A DNA stretch of 14,566 nucleotides from GWC2-45-44 sp041661665 (GCA_041661665.1 JBAZTW010000046.1:1-14566), one strand, 5' to 3'; positions 1 through 7,114 are shown, counted from the first letter of the stretch. Numbers and translations are program-made. The notes: generated by a model from the letters alone, not told the origin.

Positions 1-35
1 AACCAATTCTGCTTGTTTGATACAATCTTTGCCAT
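1..35 (-). CDS. 5' end of an unidentified gene running off the left edge
   Basis: Only the first 11 codons are inside the window, reading MAKIVSNKQNW on the minus strand. The start is supported by an AAAGGA Shine-Dalgarno sequence (complement of 43-48) about seven bases before the ATG, which is ideal spacing. The reading frame is open to the edge. Nothing can be said about function from so short a piece. The start codon lies at the foot of a long imperfect hairpin (35-105), so translation of this gene may be structurally controlled. It is divergent from the TPR gene that begins at 412. The call rests on the SD and open frame alone, so a chance ATG remains possible. Confidence 0.42.
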   Translation of the reverse strand, partial: MAKIVSNKQNW

Positions 36-105
36 AGGTCATTCCTTTCAATTAGGTTATAGTTTTGTACTGGATTCGTATTATAACCGTTGAATGAATG
101 ACCTA
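35..105 (-). promoter_or_regulatory. Long imperfect hairpin over a ribosome binding site and start codon
   Basis: Three nested inverted segments stack in register: 35-44 with 96-105 (10 bp, TAGGTCATTC and its complement), 47-51 with 90-94 (5 bp), and 55-61 with 82-88 (7 bp). Only one to three unpaired bases separate them, and the terminal loop is 20 nt. All 22 pairs are Watson-Crick. Read on the minus strand, the last stem covers the SD-to-ATG spacer and ends on the A of the ATG at 35. A minus-strand TATAAT (complement of 80-85) lies inside the structure; a transcript from there would lack half of the hairpin, in which case the repeat would more likely be a DNA operator. The pairing is seen; the regulatory role is inferred. 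Confidence 0.45.
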
Positions 106-123
106 CATATTATCTAAATACAA

Positions 124-149
124 TGGATTCCCGCCTGCGCGGGAATGAC
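124..149. repeat. Palindromic dispersed-type repeat (TGGATTCCCGCCTGCGCGGGAATGAC class)
   Basis: A perfect 8-bp stem, ATTCCCGC (127-134) with GCGGGAAT (139-146), closes a CTGC loop. The flanks TGG and GAC complete a motif I recognise as a widespread REP-like or MITE-like intergenic repeat in many bacterial genomes. Translated on the minus strand it gives the familiar spurious peptide FPRRRES. Only one copy is in this window, so dispersal is inferred from general knowledge. Confidence 0.55.
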
Positions 150-150
150 A

Positions 151-169
151 CGTCGCCGTACCGGCGACG
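151..169. repeat. G+C-rich perfect hairpin next to the palindromic repeat
   Basis: CGTCGCCG (151-158) and CGGCGACG (162-169) pair perfectly across a TAC loop. It starts four bases after the stem at 127-146, so the two hairpins form a tandem pair. No T-run follows on either strand, so it is not an obvious terminator. It may be part of the same mobile repeat unit. Confidence 0.5.
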
Positions 170-170
170 G

Positions 171-340
171 CTAAACGACCCCATGCAAACCCCCTGCGAT
201 GTTGTTTGGGCTCTGAACCACGAAAATAAATGACCCTGCGGTTCCGTCTTTGCTACGCTTCGACGCGACAAATACCCTTGAGGCTCTGATTTTTTGACCG
301 GTCGCTCACGCTCGCGGCTCTGAGGATAGCCCCTAATTTT
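171..340. other. Non-coding gap of degenerate repeat units
   Basis: No credible gene was seen here. The word GGCTCTGA occurs at 209-216, 282-289 and 316-323 and again far away at 12573-12580. Between copies, loosely similar units recur: an ACGACCCC...ACCCCC segment (175-195), CGAAAATAAATGACCC (221-236) and CGACAAATACCC (265-276). On the minus strand these yield repeated EPQG peptides in an 86-aa open frame, which I regard as repeat-driven. The segment looks like decayed repeat material between divergent genes. Confidence 0.35.
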
Positions 341-341
341 A

Positions 342-384
342 TTGACAAAAAGCGCAAGTTGTTTTAGCATAACCTGTTTATAAT
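342..384 (+). promoter_or_regulatory. Candidate sigma70-type promoter for the TPR gene
   Basis: A consensus TTGACA at 342-347 is followed after 17 bases by TAGCAT (365-370, four of six matches to TATAAT). A perfect TATAAT also lies at 379-384 but is too far from the TTGACA and has only a weak partner of its own. Either would place the transcript start shortly before the gene at 412. The choice between the two -10 elements is unresolved. Confidence 0.4.
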
Positions 385-411
385 AGCAAATAATGGAGTA
401 TTTATCCTTTT

Positions 412-1821
412 ATGGCTGATGAGGCTGTACAAAACAATAATATAGGCGATTTGGCCAAGGCAATGTCGTTTTTCAAACGTGCCGAGGAGGTTGCCGCTAC
501 TGATAACTTCGATTACGCGATTGATATGTACATCGAGGGCCTCAAACGTGCGCCGGATGCGGTTGACGAAGGCCATAAACCCTTACGCCGTAATGCTTTA
601 ATTCGGCAGGGCAAGGGCGGCAAAAAGCCCGGTATGATGGATAAAATGAAGCACAGCCGGGGCAAAAACGCGATGGAAAATATGTTCAACGCCGAGTTTT
701 TGCTTTCCCGTGACCCTGATAATTTGAGTTATGCTGAGCAGATGCTTAAGGCTGCCGTCGCGGGCAATTTCAGAAAGACCGCATTGTGGATTGCGGATTT
801 GATTTTCGAGGCCAATAGGGCATCCGACAAGCCCTCTTTGCAGTCATTTTTGCTTTTGAAGGAATCATACTCCGCCATTGAGGAGTACGCAAAGGCGATT
901 GGCGCCTGCCAGTATGCCTGTCGTCTGAAGCCTGACGATGCCGCTTTGGCTGACGAATTGAAAACTCTTTCCGCGAATTTGACGATGCAGAAGGGCAAAT
1001 ACGGCGAGGAAGGCGATTTCAGGCAGTCTATAAATAACAGGGAATCTCAGCAAAAGCTTCAGGCTCAGCAGGCGACTATAAAGACGGTTGACTTTCGTCA
1101 GCAGGCGGTTGCCGATGCCCGGCAGTTATACCAGACCGACAAATCTGCGGTGAATACGAACAAACTTGCTGACGCTCTCGCGGATTTGCAGACCGAGGAG
1201 GCTGAAAACGAGGCTGTAAAGCTGCTCAATGCTGCGTTTTTGCAGTCTCAGGATTTTACGTTTAAGCGAAAGGCGGGCGAAATTGAGCTTAAAACGTTTC
1301 GCAGGCACGTTCGCAGGGCAAAAGCCGCTCTTGAAAAGCATCCGACCAGCGAAAAGGGTCGCGCGGCTATGAATGAAGCCACCAAACTCCTGCTTTCGGC
1401 GGAGCTTGAGCATTATCGGCTTTGTATGGAAAATTATCCGACCGACCTGCGAATGCGTTATGAATACGGCGTTCGGCTGATGCGAAATCAGAAATTCGAC
1501 CAGGCGATTCCGTTTTTGCAGGATGCCCGTAAAGAGCCTCGCCATAAGATTCAGGCTATGAATAAAATCGGCCTGTGCTTCTTTATGAAGGGGTGGTTTA
1601 ATGACGCGATAGACTCTTTTGTTCACGCGATTGACGAGTACGAAATAAAAGACGATGACACGGCCAAGGATTTAAGGTATAATCTTGCGCGTGCTTATGA
1701 GCAGCAGCAGGGTACTGCGGAAAAGGCTCTGGATTTGTATCGGAAGCTCGCCCAGCTTGATTTTGGATACAAGGATGTCAAAGCTCGTATTGACCGCCTG
1801 CGAACAGGCACACAGCAATAA
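412..1821 (+). CDS. Cytoplasmic tetratricopeptide-repeat (TPR) protein, function unknown
   Basis: This 469-residue protein has no signal peptide or membrane segment, so it should be cytoplasmic. Helix pairs with TPR spacing and small/aromatic signatures are visible near residues 17-50, 144-176, 345-378, 380-412 and 418-452; the last three form the clearest array (YEYGVRLMRNQKFDQAIPFL, IGLCFFMKGWFNDAI, YNLARAYEQQQGTAEKAL). A charged, Gln/Lys-rich, probably coiled region occupies about 185-330, and a basic Gly/Lys/Met-rich insert lies at 60-90. TPR arrays bind protein partners; none is named by the sequence. The SD is poor: GGAG at 395-398 is 13 bases from the ATG, and no better in-frame start exists. 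rpsT follows after 53 bp in the same direction, so co-transcription is possible. The gene call is firm; the role is unknown. Confidence 0.9.
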   Translation: MADEAVQNNNIGDLAKAMSFFKRAEEVAATDNFDYAIDMYIEGLKRAPDAVDEGHKPLRRNALIRQGKGGKKPGMMDKMKHSRGKNAMENMFNAEFLLSRDPDNLSYAEQMLKAAVAGNFRKTALWIADLIFEANRASDKPSLQSFLLLKESYSAIEEYAKAIGACQYACRLKPDDAALADELKTLSANLTMQKGKYGEEGDFRQSINNRESQQKLQAQQATIKTVDFRQQAVADARQLYQTDKSAVNTNKLADALADLQTEEAENEAVKLLNAAFLQSQDFTFKRKAGEIELKTFRRHVRRAKAALEKHPTSEKGRAAMNEATKLLLSAELEHYRLCMENYPTDLRMRYEYGVRLMRNQKFDQAIPFLQDARKEPRHKIQAMNKIGLCFFMKGWFNDAIDSFVHAIDEYEIKDDDTAKDLRYNLARAYEQQQGTAEKALDLYRKLAQLDFGYKDVKARIDRLRTGTQQ

Positions 1822-1824
1822 AGA

Positions 1825-1850
1825 AATTGAAATTGTAAATTGTAAATTGG
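1825..1850. repeat. Short A+T-rich near-tandem repeat before rpsT
   Basis: The stretch contains three to four near-tandem copies of an 8-base unit of the form AAATTGTA. It lies in the 53-bp gap between the TPR gene and rpsT. It contains -35-like words (TTGAAA, TTGTAA) but no well-placed -10 that would leave the rpsT SD intact, so I do not call a promoter. Confidence 0.4.
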
Positions 1851-1874
1851 AAAATTTAATAATCAGGAGTAAAG

Positions 1875-2141
1875 ATGGCACATTCGTTATCAGCCAAAAA
1901 AAGAGTAAGACAGAGTGCAAAAAAGAAAGTTATTAACCGCGCGCGCAAGAGCGTTATCAAGACCCAGTTGAAGGATTTTGACACAGTTGTAAAGGGCACA
2001 GATAAAAAGGCCGCCGCTGAACAGTATGCAAAGCTCGTTAAGAAGGTTGACCAGATTGCCGCAACCGGCACGATGCACAAGAACAAGGCTGCCCGGGTTA
2101 AATCCCGTATGGCAAAAAGACTTGCCAAACTTAAGGGTTAA
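1875..2141 (+). CDS. rpsT: 30S ribosomal protein S20
   Basis: The 88-residue product is small, very basic and helical, with the S20 signature: N-terminal MAHSLSAKKRVRQSAKKK, central NRARKS, and a C-terminal HKNKAARVKSRMAKRLAKL block that binds 16S rRNA. S20 is a primary binder of the 5' domain of 16S rRNA and helps early 30S assembly. Length is typical of the family. The start is fixed by a good SD (AGGAG, 1865-1869) five bases before the ATG. A strong terminator follows 27 bases after the stop, closing this transcription unit. Identification is secure. Confidence 0.98.
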   Translation: MAHSLSAKKRVRQSAKKKVINRARKSVIKTQLKDFDTVVKGTDKKAAAEQYAKLVKKVDQIAATGTMHKNKAARVKSRMAKRLAKLKG

Positions 2142-2168
2142 TATTAACAATAAATTAACGTGTTCTAC

Positions 2169-2206
2169 AGCGACAGCGCGGTTATAATGCGCCTGTCGCT
2201 TTTTTT
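2169..2206 (+). terminator. Rho-independent terminator after rpsT
   Basis: AGCGACAG (2169-2176) pairs with CTGTCGCT (2193-2200). After a single bulged C the stem continues GCG (2178-2180) with CGC (2190-2192), closing a 9-nt loop. Seven T residues (2200-2206) follow at once. This is a textbook intrinsic terminator for the TPR-rpsT unit. Confidence 0.92.
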
Positions 2207-2276
2207 ATGGATAGTTTGTAGTGTAGATATGATAAAGTTTGTTTTGCCGAATCTACTATAGATAAAGGTTATAGAA

Positions 2277-3317
2277 GTGAATTCTTTTAAGAAAACAGAT
2301 AAAGAATTAAAGCTGCCTTTAAGCGCTGTGTGGTTGATGAATTCAATTTCTGAATATAAAGGCAAACAGGAATTATATACTCGCCAGTCGCCTGATGTTC
2401 TAAAGTCGCTTGTTGAAATGGCAATGATTGAAAGCGCTGAATCTTCAAATAGAATTGAAGGCGTTACGATTGAAAAAAGCAGGCTGAGGCCGCTAATTAT
2501 AGGCAAAAGCAAACCTAAAGACCGCTCTGAAGATGAAGTAGCGGGCTATCGCAAGGCTTTAGATTTGATTCATAAAAAACATACCAGTCTTGATATTACG
2601 CCGCAAATCATCCTTCAACTGCACAAATTGAGTCATAGCGGTTCTGGTGATGGCGGACAGTGGAAGAAGAGAGATAATGAAATTATCAGAAAAAATAAAG
2701 ATGGCTCGATAGATGTTATTTTTAAGCCTGTAAGTGCGTTGGAAACGCCACGGGCTATAAAACAGATGTGTCTTGCATATAAGCACAGCATAGAGCAGTT
2801 GAGATATCCCGGACTTTATGCCACGGCCTGTCTGATTTTAGATTTTTTGAGTATTCATCCATTTAGAGACGGAAATGGCAGGGTTTCAAGGCTGCTTACG
2901 CTTCTTGCGTTATATCATCACGGTTATGATGTTGGTAAATATATTAGTCTTGAGCGGATAGTAGAACAGTCAAAGGAAACTTATTATAAATCATTGCATA
3001 AAAGTTCTGCTCAGTGGCATCAATTCAAACATAATATTGAACCATGGCTATGCTACTTTTTGGGGACAGTAAACGCTGCTTATAGAGAATTTCAGCAGCG
3101 TGCCGGCGATGTTAAATCTGCCAAAGGCGCAAAAACGGCAAATGTTATTCAGGCGATTAGCGAGCAATCGGGTGAATTTTCCATGTCGGAAGTTGAGCGA
3201 CTTTGTCCTGCCGTAAGTAGAGATATGATTCGGATGGTATTCAGGCAGTTACAGAAAAAAAATAAAATTGTCTGTCTTGGGAAGGGCAAGTCTGCCCAAT
3301 GGAAGCGAATAGGGTAA
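2277..3317 (+). CDS. Fic-domain protein (probable self-inhibited AMP-transferase) with C-terminal winged-helix-like domain
   Basis: Fic enzymes typically move AMP from ATP to a hydroxyl on a target protein. The catalytic motif is intact at residues 194-205 (HPFRDGNGRVSR: H194, F196, D198, N200, R205), in the HxFx(D/E)GNGRxxR pattern. Residues 57-62 (SNRIEG) match the inhibitory (S/T)xxxE(G/N) helix, with E61 as the expected ATP-blocking glutamate. It precedes the Fic core, as in class II Fic proteins. Residues about 285-346 look like a small winged helix that may bind DNA or partners. The length (346 aa) is normal. The start is GTG with AAAGG at 2264-2268, eight bases upstream. The gene is A+T-richer than its neighbours and sits alone between the rpsT terminator and rnr, hinting at transfer. 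No separate antitoxin is visible, as expected for a built-in inhibitor. The target is unknown. Confidence 0.94.
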   Translation: MNSFKKTDKELKLPLSAVWLMNSISEYKGKQELYTRQSPDVLKSLVEMAMIESAESSNRIEGVTIEKSRLRPLIIGKSKPKDRSEDEVAGYRKALDLIHKKHTSLDITPQIILQLHKLSHSGSGDGGQWKKRDNEIIRKNKDGSIDVIFKPVSALETPRAIKQMCLAYKHSIEQLRYPGLYATACLILDFLSIHPFRDGNGRVSRLLTLLALYHHGYDVGKYISLERIVEQSKETYYKSLHKSSAQWHQFKHNIEPWLCYFLGTVNAAYREFQQRAGDVKSAKGAKTANVIQAISEQSGEFSMSEVERLCPAVSRDMIRMVFRQLQKKNKIVCLGKGKSAQWKRIG

Positions 3318-3350
3318 TAATTTATCAAATAGGGTAATGAATAGGGTAAA
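3308..3350. repeat. Three AATAGGGTAA repeats across the Fic stop codon
   Basis: Near-identical copies of AATAGGGTAAT start at 3308, 3328 and 3340 (the last ends AAA). The first copy supplies the last residues (Ile-Gly) and TAA stop of the Fic gene. Similar TAGGGT words occur before clpB and before the gene at 13764. Spacing is irregular (20 and 12 bases), so this is not a strict tandem array. Confidence 0.55.
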
Positions 3351-3399
3351 GAGCTTTTTAAGGTCGGCGCTTCGGTCAGATTGCGATTAAATTTTTATA

Positions 3400-5625
3400 A
3401 TGGATGTATTAAAAAAGAAAATCCTGGTTCATCTTCGTCATCGCGATTACACGCCTGTAAAATCGAACGAACTGGCAAAGTCTCTCGGCGTAAAAAATGA
3501 CGAGCTGGATGACTTTAAAAAAGCTTTCGAGCAGCTTCGAGATGATGGTCAGGTTATCATCGGCTCAAAAAATTTTGTCTCTTTGCCCGCTGCTGCCGGA
3601 AGAATTTATGGGATATTCAGAGCTACGACAAAAGGCTTCGGCTTTATTACGCCCAACGACCCGAACGCTCACGGCGACTTATTTATTCCCGCCAATTACA
3701 CCGCTAATGCAATGTCAGGCGACACCGTTATCGCGGTAGTGGAAAAAAATGATAAACGCTCCCGCGACGGCAGAGCCAGCGGTAAAATCGTCGAAATAGT
3801 TCAGCACTGCAATAATCATTTTGTCGGCACAATAACGAAAAAGGGCGATAGCTGGTATCTGATGCCCGATGGCAAATTCACTGAGCCGGTCGAGCTTGAC
3901 GATGTCGGCGCAAAAAACGCACAAGTCGGCGACAAGGCCGTCGTCGAGATTATCACTTATCCCACACAAAAAACTTTAGGCAGAGGCGTAATCACCGACC
4001 TGCTCGGCAAAAGCGGAACTTATAAGGCGGAGATTGACGCGGTTATCAGGAGGTTTTCTCTGCCCGGCGAATTTGATAATGCCTGCCAGCAATTCGCGGC
4101 AGAAGCAGCGAGAAATTTTAAACCTGAAAATGTTCAAGACAGGCTCAACATTACCGGCAAAACAATAATCACAATCGACCCGCAGGATGCGAAGGATTTT
4201 GACGACGCGATAAGCATCGACAAAAATTCCGACGGCACAGTTACGCTCGGCGTTCACATTGCCGATGTTTCGTATTTTGTGAAAGAGGGCAGCCCGCTCG
4301 ACACCGAAGCAAAAGAACGCGGCAACAGCGTTTATCTGCCCGGCAGAGTTATTCCGATGCTGCCGGAAGTTTTGAGCAACGGCGTTTGCAGCCTCCAGTC
4401 GAACCAGCCGCGATTTGCCAAATCCGCATTTATTACTTATAGTGATTCGGCAGAGATACTCAAAGCCCAATTCGCAAATACAATCATTCGCTCAACCGCC
4501 AGACTTACTTACACCGAAGCCGATGGCATTTTGAACGGCAAAAAAACAGAGAAACCAAGTGAAATTATTTCGCTGTTAAAAGATATGAATGCTCTTGCGA
4601 AAAAAATAGAGGCTCGACGAAGAGCGGCAGGTATGCTCCATTTGGATATGCAGGAGATTGAACTTGATTTTGATAAATCGGGCAGGGTTATTGACGCGCA
4701 CCCCGCTGACAATAGTTATCCGCATACGATAATAGAAATGTTTATGGTCGAGGCCAACGATGCGGTCGCGGGGCTTTTGGACACAGCCAATATCCCGTTC
4801 ATCAGGAGAATCCATCCAGACCCTGATTCGCTGAGTTTTAAGGCTCTTGCCAAAACTCTCAAAATGCTCGGCTTTCATATGCCCAGGTCGCCGGACATCT
4901 TCGATTTGCAAAATGTTATTAACGCGGCGAAAGGTAAACCTGCCGCGTTCGCTGTCAATACTTATGTTTTGCGGTCGCTTGCGCGCGCGGAATATTCACC
5001 ATTGAGCATAGGCCATTTCGCACTGGCATCCCGCCACTATACGCATTTTACTTCGCCGATTCGCAGATACGCAGATTTGATGATTCACAGACTTTTAGAT
5101 TTACATCTTACCAAAAAATATGTTCCGGGCGGCACACCCGACCAGACCGAGCTTGTCGAAATCGGCAAGCATTTAAGTTTGACCGACCGCAGGGCCGACG
5201 AAGCAGAGAATGACCTTAAGACTGTTTTAATGTTAGTACTTTTCCAGGGTCGCATTGGCGAGGCTATTGACACGGTTATAAGCGGACTTACAAATTTCGG
5301 AATTTTCGTGCAGTGCCTCAAGTTCGGCATTGAAGGCCTTATTCCGCTCGATATGCTTACCGGCGACAGATTCGTTTTCGACCACGATGCCCAGTGCGTT
5401 CATGGTGCAAGAACCGGCAAAATTTTCCATATTGGTATGCCTTTGACCGTGCGGATTGTTTCGGTTAATGTTGCCGCTCGGCAGTTGAATGTCGCACCGC
5501 TGCCCGGCCAGACAAAGCAGGACGATTCATCAGGCAAAAAGAAAAAATTCGTTAAACAAAAAGGCCATAGCCGAAAAGACAACAGAAAACACAAAGACAG
5601 AAATAAAAAGCGAAGAAGAAGATGA
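3400..5625 (+). CDS. rnr: Ribonuclease R (RNB-family 3'-5' exoribonuclease)
   Basis: RNase R degrades RNA processively from the 3' end, including structured RNA, in mRNA decay and rRNA quality control. Domains in order: N-terminal winged helix (about 1-62), two cold-shock/OB regions (about 66-200), RNB catalytic domain (about 247-570), S1 domain (about 618-698) and a Lys/Arg-rich tail (706-741). The catalytic aspartates sit in IDPQDAKDFDDA: D260, D266, D268 and D269, matching the spacing of D272/D278/D280/D281 in the E. coli enzyme. The second conserved block, YTHFTSPIRRYADLMIHR, is at 547-564. At 741 aa the length is typical. No SD is visible before the ATG; a TATAAT at 3396-3401 overlaps the start, but without a convincing -35. 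The stop overlaps the next start as ATGA, and the purine-rich codons of the basic tail probably serve as the SD for the phosphatase gene. Confidence 0.97.
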   Translation: MDVLKKKILVHLRHRDYTPVKSNELAKSLGVKNDELDDFKKAFEQLRDDGQVIIGSKNFVSLPAAAGRIYGIFRATTKGFGFITPNDPNAHGDLFIPANYTANAMSGDTVIAVVEKNDKRSRDGRASGKIVEIVQHCNNHFVGTITKKGDSWYLMPDGKFTEPVELDDVGAKNAQVGDKAVVEIITYPTQKTLGRGVITDLLGKSGTYKAEIDAVIRRFSLPGEFDNACQQFAAEAARNFKPENVQDRLNITGKTIITIDPQDAKDFDDAISIDKNSDGTVTLGVHIADVSYFVKEGSPLDTEAKERGNSVYLPGRVIPMLPEVLSNGVCSLQSNQPRFAKSAFITYSDSAEILKAQFANTIIRSTARLTYTEADGILNGKKTEKPSEIISLLKDMNALAKKIEARRRAAGMLHLDMQEIELDFDKSGRVIDAHPADNSYPHTIIEMFMVEANDAVAGLLDTANIPFIRRIHPDPDSLSFKALAKTLKMLGFHMPRSPDIFDLQNVINAAKGKPAAFAVNTYVLRSLARAEYSPLSIGHFALASRHYTHFTSPIRRYADLMIHRLLDLHLTKKYVPGGTPDQTELVEIGKHLSLTDRRADEAENDLKTVLMLVLFQGRIGEAIDTVISGLTNFGIFVQCLKFGIEGLIPLDMLTGDRFVFDHDAQCVHGARTGKIFHIGMPLTVRIVSVNVAARQLNVAPLPGQTKQDDSSGKKKKFVKQKGHSRKDNRKHKDRNKKRRRR

Positions 5626-6887
5626 TTACGAAGATTAGAAGCTATTCATTTGTTTTTATATTTGTTTTTCAATCACTTGTTTTTGCCGCCGCCGTTCCGC
5701 AGAATATTATTTTTATGATTATTGACGGCTGCGGATTCAATCGCATCGCTGCCGCCGATTACTATGAATATGGCAAAAAGGGCGGGCAGGTCTATGAAAA
5801 ATTCCCCGTTAAATTAGCCGTCAGCACCTATCCCGCCGGTGGTTCATATAATTCTCAAAGAGCCCAAAATGATTTTGATTATGTAGAGGAAGGCTGCACC
5901 GACAGCGCCGCTGCCGCGACGGCTCTTGCCACAGGCGTAAAAACATCGAATGGGTCAATCGGCGTTGATGTTAATGAAAAGCCGCTCGGAAACATTATCG
6001 AAAAATGCGAAAAACTTGGTATGGCAACCGGCGTTATAACAACCGTCCCTTTCAGCCACGCTACGCCTGCCGGCTTTGTCGCTCATCAAAAATCGCGAGG
6101 CAGTTATACACAGATTGCCGATGAGATGATTACTCATAGCGAGTTGGAGGTGATTTTCGGCTGCGGAAATCCCTATTACAATAACGATGGCAAAAAAATC
6201 GACGATAGCAATTTTAAATATATCAGTTCTGAACTGTGGCAGAAACTTGCCGCAGGCTCGGCAGGTATGAATTTGATTCAAAGTCGACAGGATTTTCTCA
6301 ATCTTGCTGATGGCGGCACACCGCAAAGGGTTATCGGCATAGCGCAGGTTTTTGAAACCTTGCAGGTTAATCGCAGCGGCATATCCAAAGCGCCTTTTGA
6401 TGTTCCTTTTAATCAGAATGTGCCGACTCTTGCCGAAATGAGCAATGCCGCTTTGAACGTTCTCGACGACGACAATGATGGTTTTTTTGTAATGATTGAA
6501 GGCGGCGCCGTTGACTGGGCTTCGCATAGAAAGAATAGTCCGCGAATGATTGAAGAGATGATTGACTTTGAAAATGCCGTTAAAGCCATTGTAAAATGGG
6601 TTGAGACAAAAAGCTCCTGGAAAAAAACTCTCGTGATAATAACCGCAGACCACGAAACAGGATATTTGACAGTTACAGCCTCAGGCAAAAAAATACCCTT
6701 AATGGAATGGCATTGCGGCGGCCATACAAATTCTCTTGTCCGCTTCTTCGCAAAAGGAGCAGGAGCAAAATCTTTTATCGCACGAGCCCAAAATACTGAC
6801 CCTGTTCACGGCAAATATATTGACAACACAGATATTCCGAAAACTATTTTTAAATTTCTTGAAACCAGAAAATCACAGACAAAATGA
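5622..6887 (+). CDS. Secreted alkaline phosphatase (PhoA superfamily)
   Basis: The enzyme hydrolyses phosphomonoesters outside the cytoplasm using a serine nucleophile, two zinc ions and a magnesium ion. Residues 1-24 form a signal peptide: K4/R6, a hydrophobic core at 8-21, then AAA before VPQ. Catalytic S95 lies in GCTDSAAAATALATG, equivalent to the E. coli Asp-Ser-Ala nucleophile motif. Probable metal ligands are D35 (MIIDGCG), H146/T148 (HATPAG), E293 (MIEGG), D298 and H302 (DWASH), D343/H344 (TADHETG) and H368 (HCGGH); the set appears complete. At 421 aa it is close to family size. The ATG overlaps the rnr stop as ATGA, and its own TGA overlaps the next ATG the same way. Pairing a secreted phosphatase with RNase R is unusual; salvage of phosphate from nucleotides is one speculative link. 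The symbol phoA is withheld because paralogues are common. Confidence 0.95.
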   Translation: MITKIRSYSFVFIFVFQSLVFAAAVPQNIIFMIIDGCGFNRIAAADYYEYGKKGGQVYEKFPVKLAVSTYPAGGSYNSQRAQNDFDYVEEGCTDSAAAATALATGVKTSNGSIGVDVNEKPLGNIIEKCEKLGMATGVITTVPFSHATPAGFVAHQKSRGSYTQIADEMITHSELEVIFGCGNPYYNNDGKKIDDSNFKYISSELWQKLAAGSAGMNLIQSRQDFLNLADGGTPQRVIGIAQVFETLQVNRSGISKAPFDVPFNQNVPTLAEMSNAALNVLDDDNDGFFVMIEGGAVDWASHRKNSPRMIEEMIDFENAVKAIVKWVETKSSWKKTLVIITADHETGYLTVTASGKKIPLMEWHCGGHTNSLVRFFAKGAGAKSFIARAQNTDPVHGKYIDNTDIPKTIFKFLETRKSQTK

Positions 6888-7114
6888 AAATGATAATCCT
6901 GCTCATCGGCGGTTTGGTTTTTGCGGCATCAGTAATCGCGCACCTATGGGTCAAAATTAAACTCCGACCAAAACAGGATAGCGACATTGATGAAATTTAC
7001 TGGGAATTTGAGGAAACGCATCCAGAGCTGGCGAGGTATAATAAACTTTCGCAAATAACCTTTGCGGGTATAGTTATCGGCACGCTGCTGCTGTTTTTGA
7101 GCCTGGCTTTATAA
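6884..7114 (+). CDS. Small two-helix membrane protein, function unknown
   Basis: The 76-residue product has a hydrophobic N-terminal segment (about 3-23), a polar acidic middle (about 25-56, rich in Asp/Glu with basic residues at its start) and a second hydrophobic segment (about 57-76) running to the C-terminus. It is probably an integral membrane hairpin; topology is not certain. I do not recognise a family. The ATG is inside the ATGA overlap with the phosphatase stop, so it should be translated by coupling; no separate SD stands out. Its tight coupling suggests a role connected with the phosphatase or membrane, but that is inference. A longer overlapping frame starting at 6736 is internal to the phosphatase gene and is not preferred. 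Confidence 0.75.
   Translation: MKMIILLIGGLVFAASVIAHLWVKIKLRPKQDSDIDEIYWEFEETHPELARYNKLSQITFAGIVIGTLLLFLSLAL

Noticed and set aside
110..370. An 86-aa open frame on the minus strand
   Set aside because: It is made of palindromic repeat sequence (FPRRRES peptide) and repeated EPQG units, covers the TPR promoter region, and has no SD; it looks repeat-driven, not a gene.
1833..1862. Promoter immediately before rpsT (TTGTAA with TTTAAT)
   Set aside because: Its transcript start would fall inside the rpsT SD, and the words arise from an A+T-rich tandem repeat.
3312..3346. G-quadruplex in the AATAGGGTAA repeats
   Set aside because: Only three G-runs are present and their spacers (17 and 9 bases) exceed the usual limits.
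3976..4470. A 164-aa open frame antisense to rnr (and similar antisense frames, such as 1126-1626)
   Set aside because: They lie wholly inside well-identified genes, have no SD or domain, and are explained by the coding bias of the opposite strand.
5955..6653. A 232-aa open frame antisense to the alkaline phosphatase gene
   Set aside because: The plus-strand phosphatase has all catalytic motifs in the same DNA; the antisense product has no recognisable domain and is rich in Cys, Phe, Ile and His in a way typical of antisense shadows.
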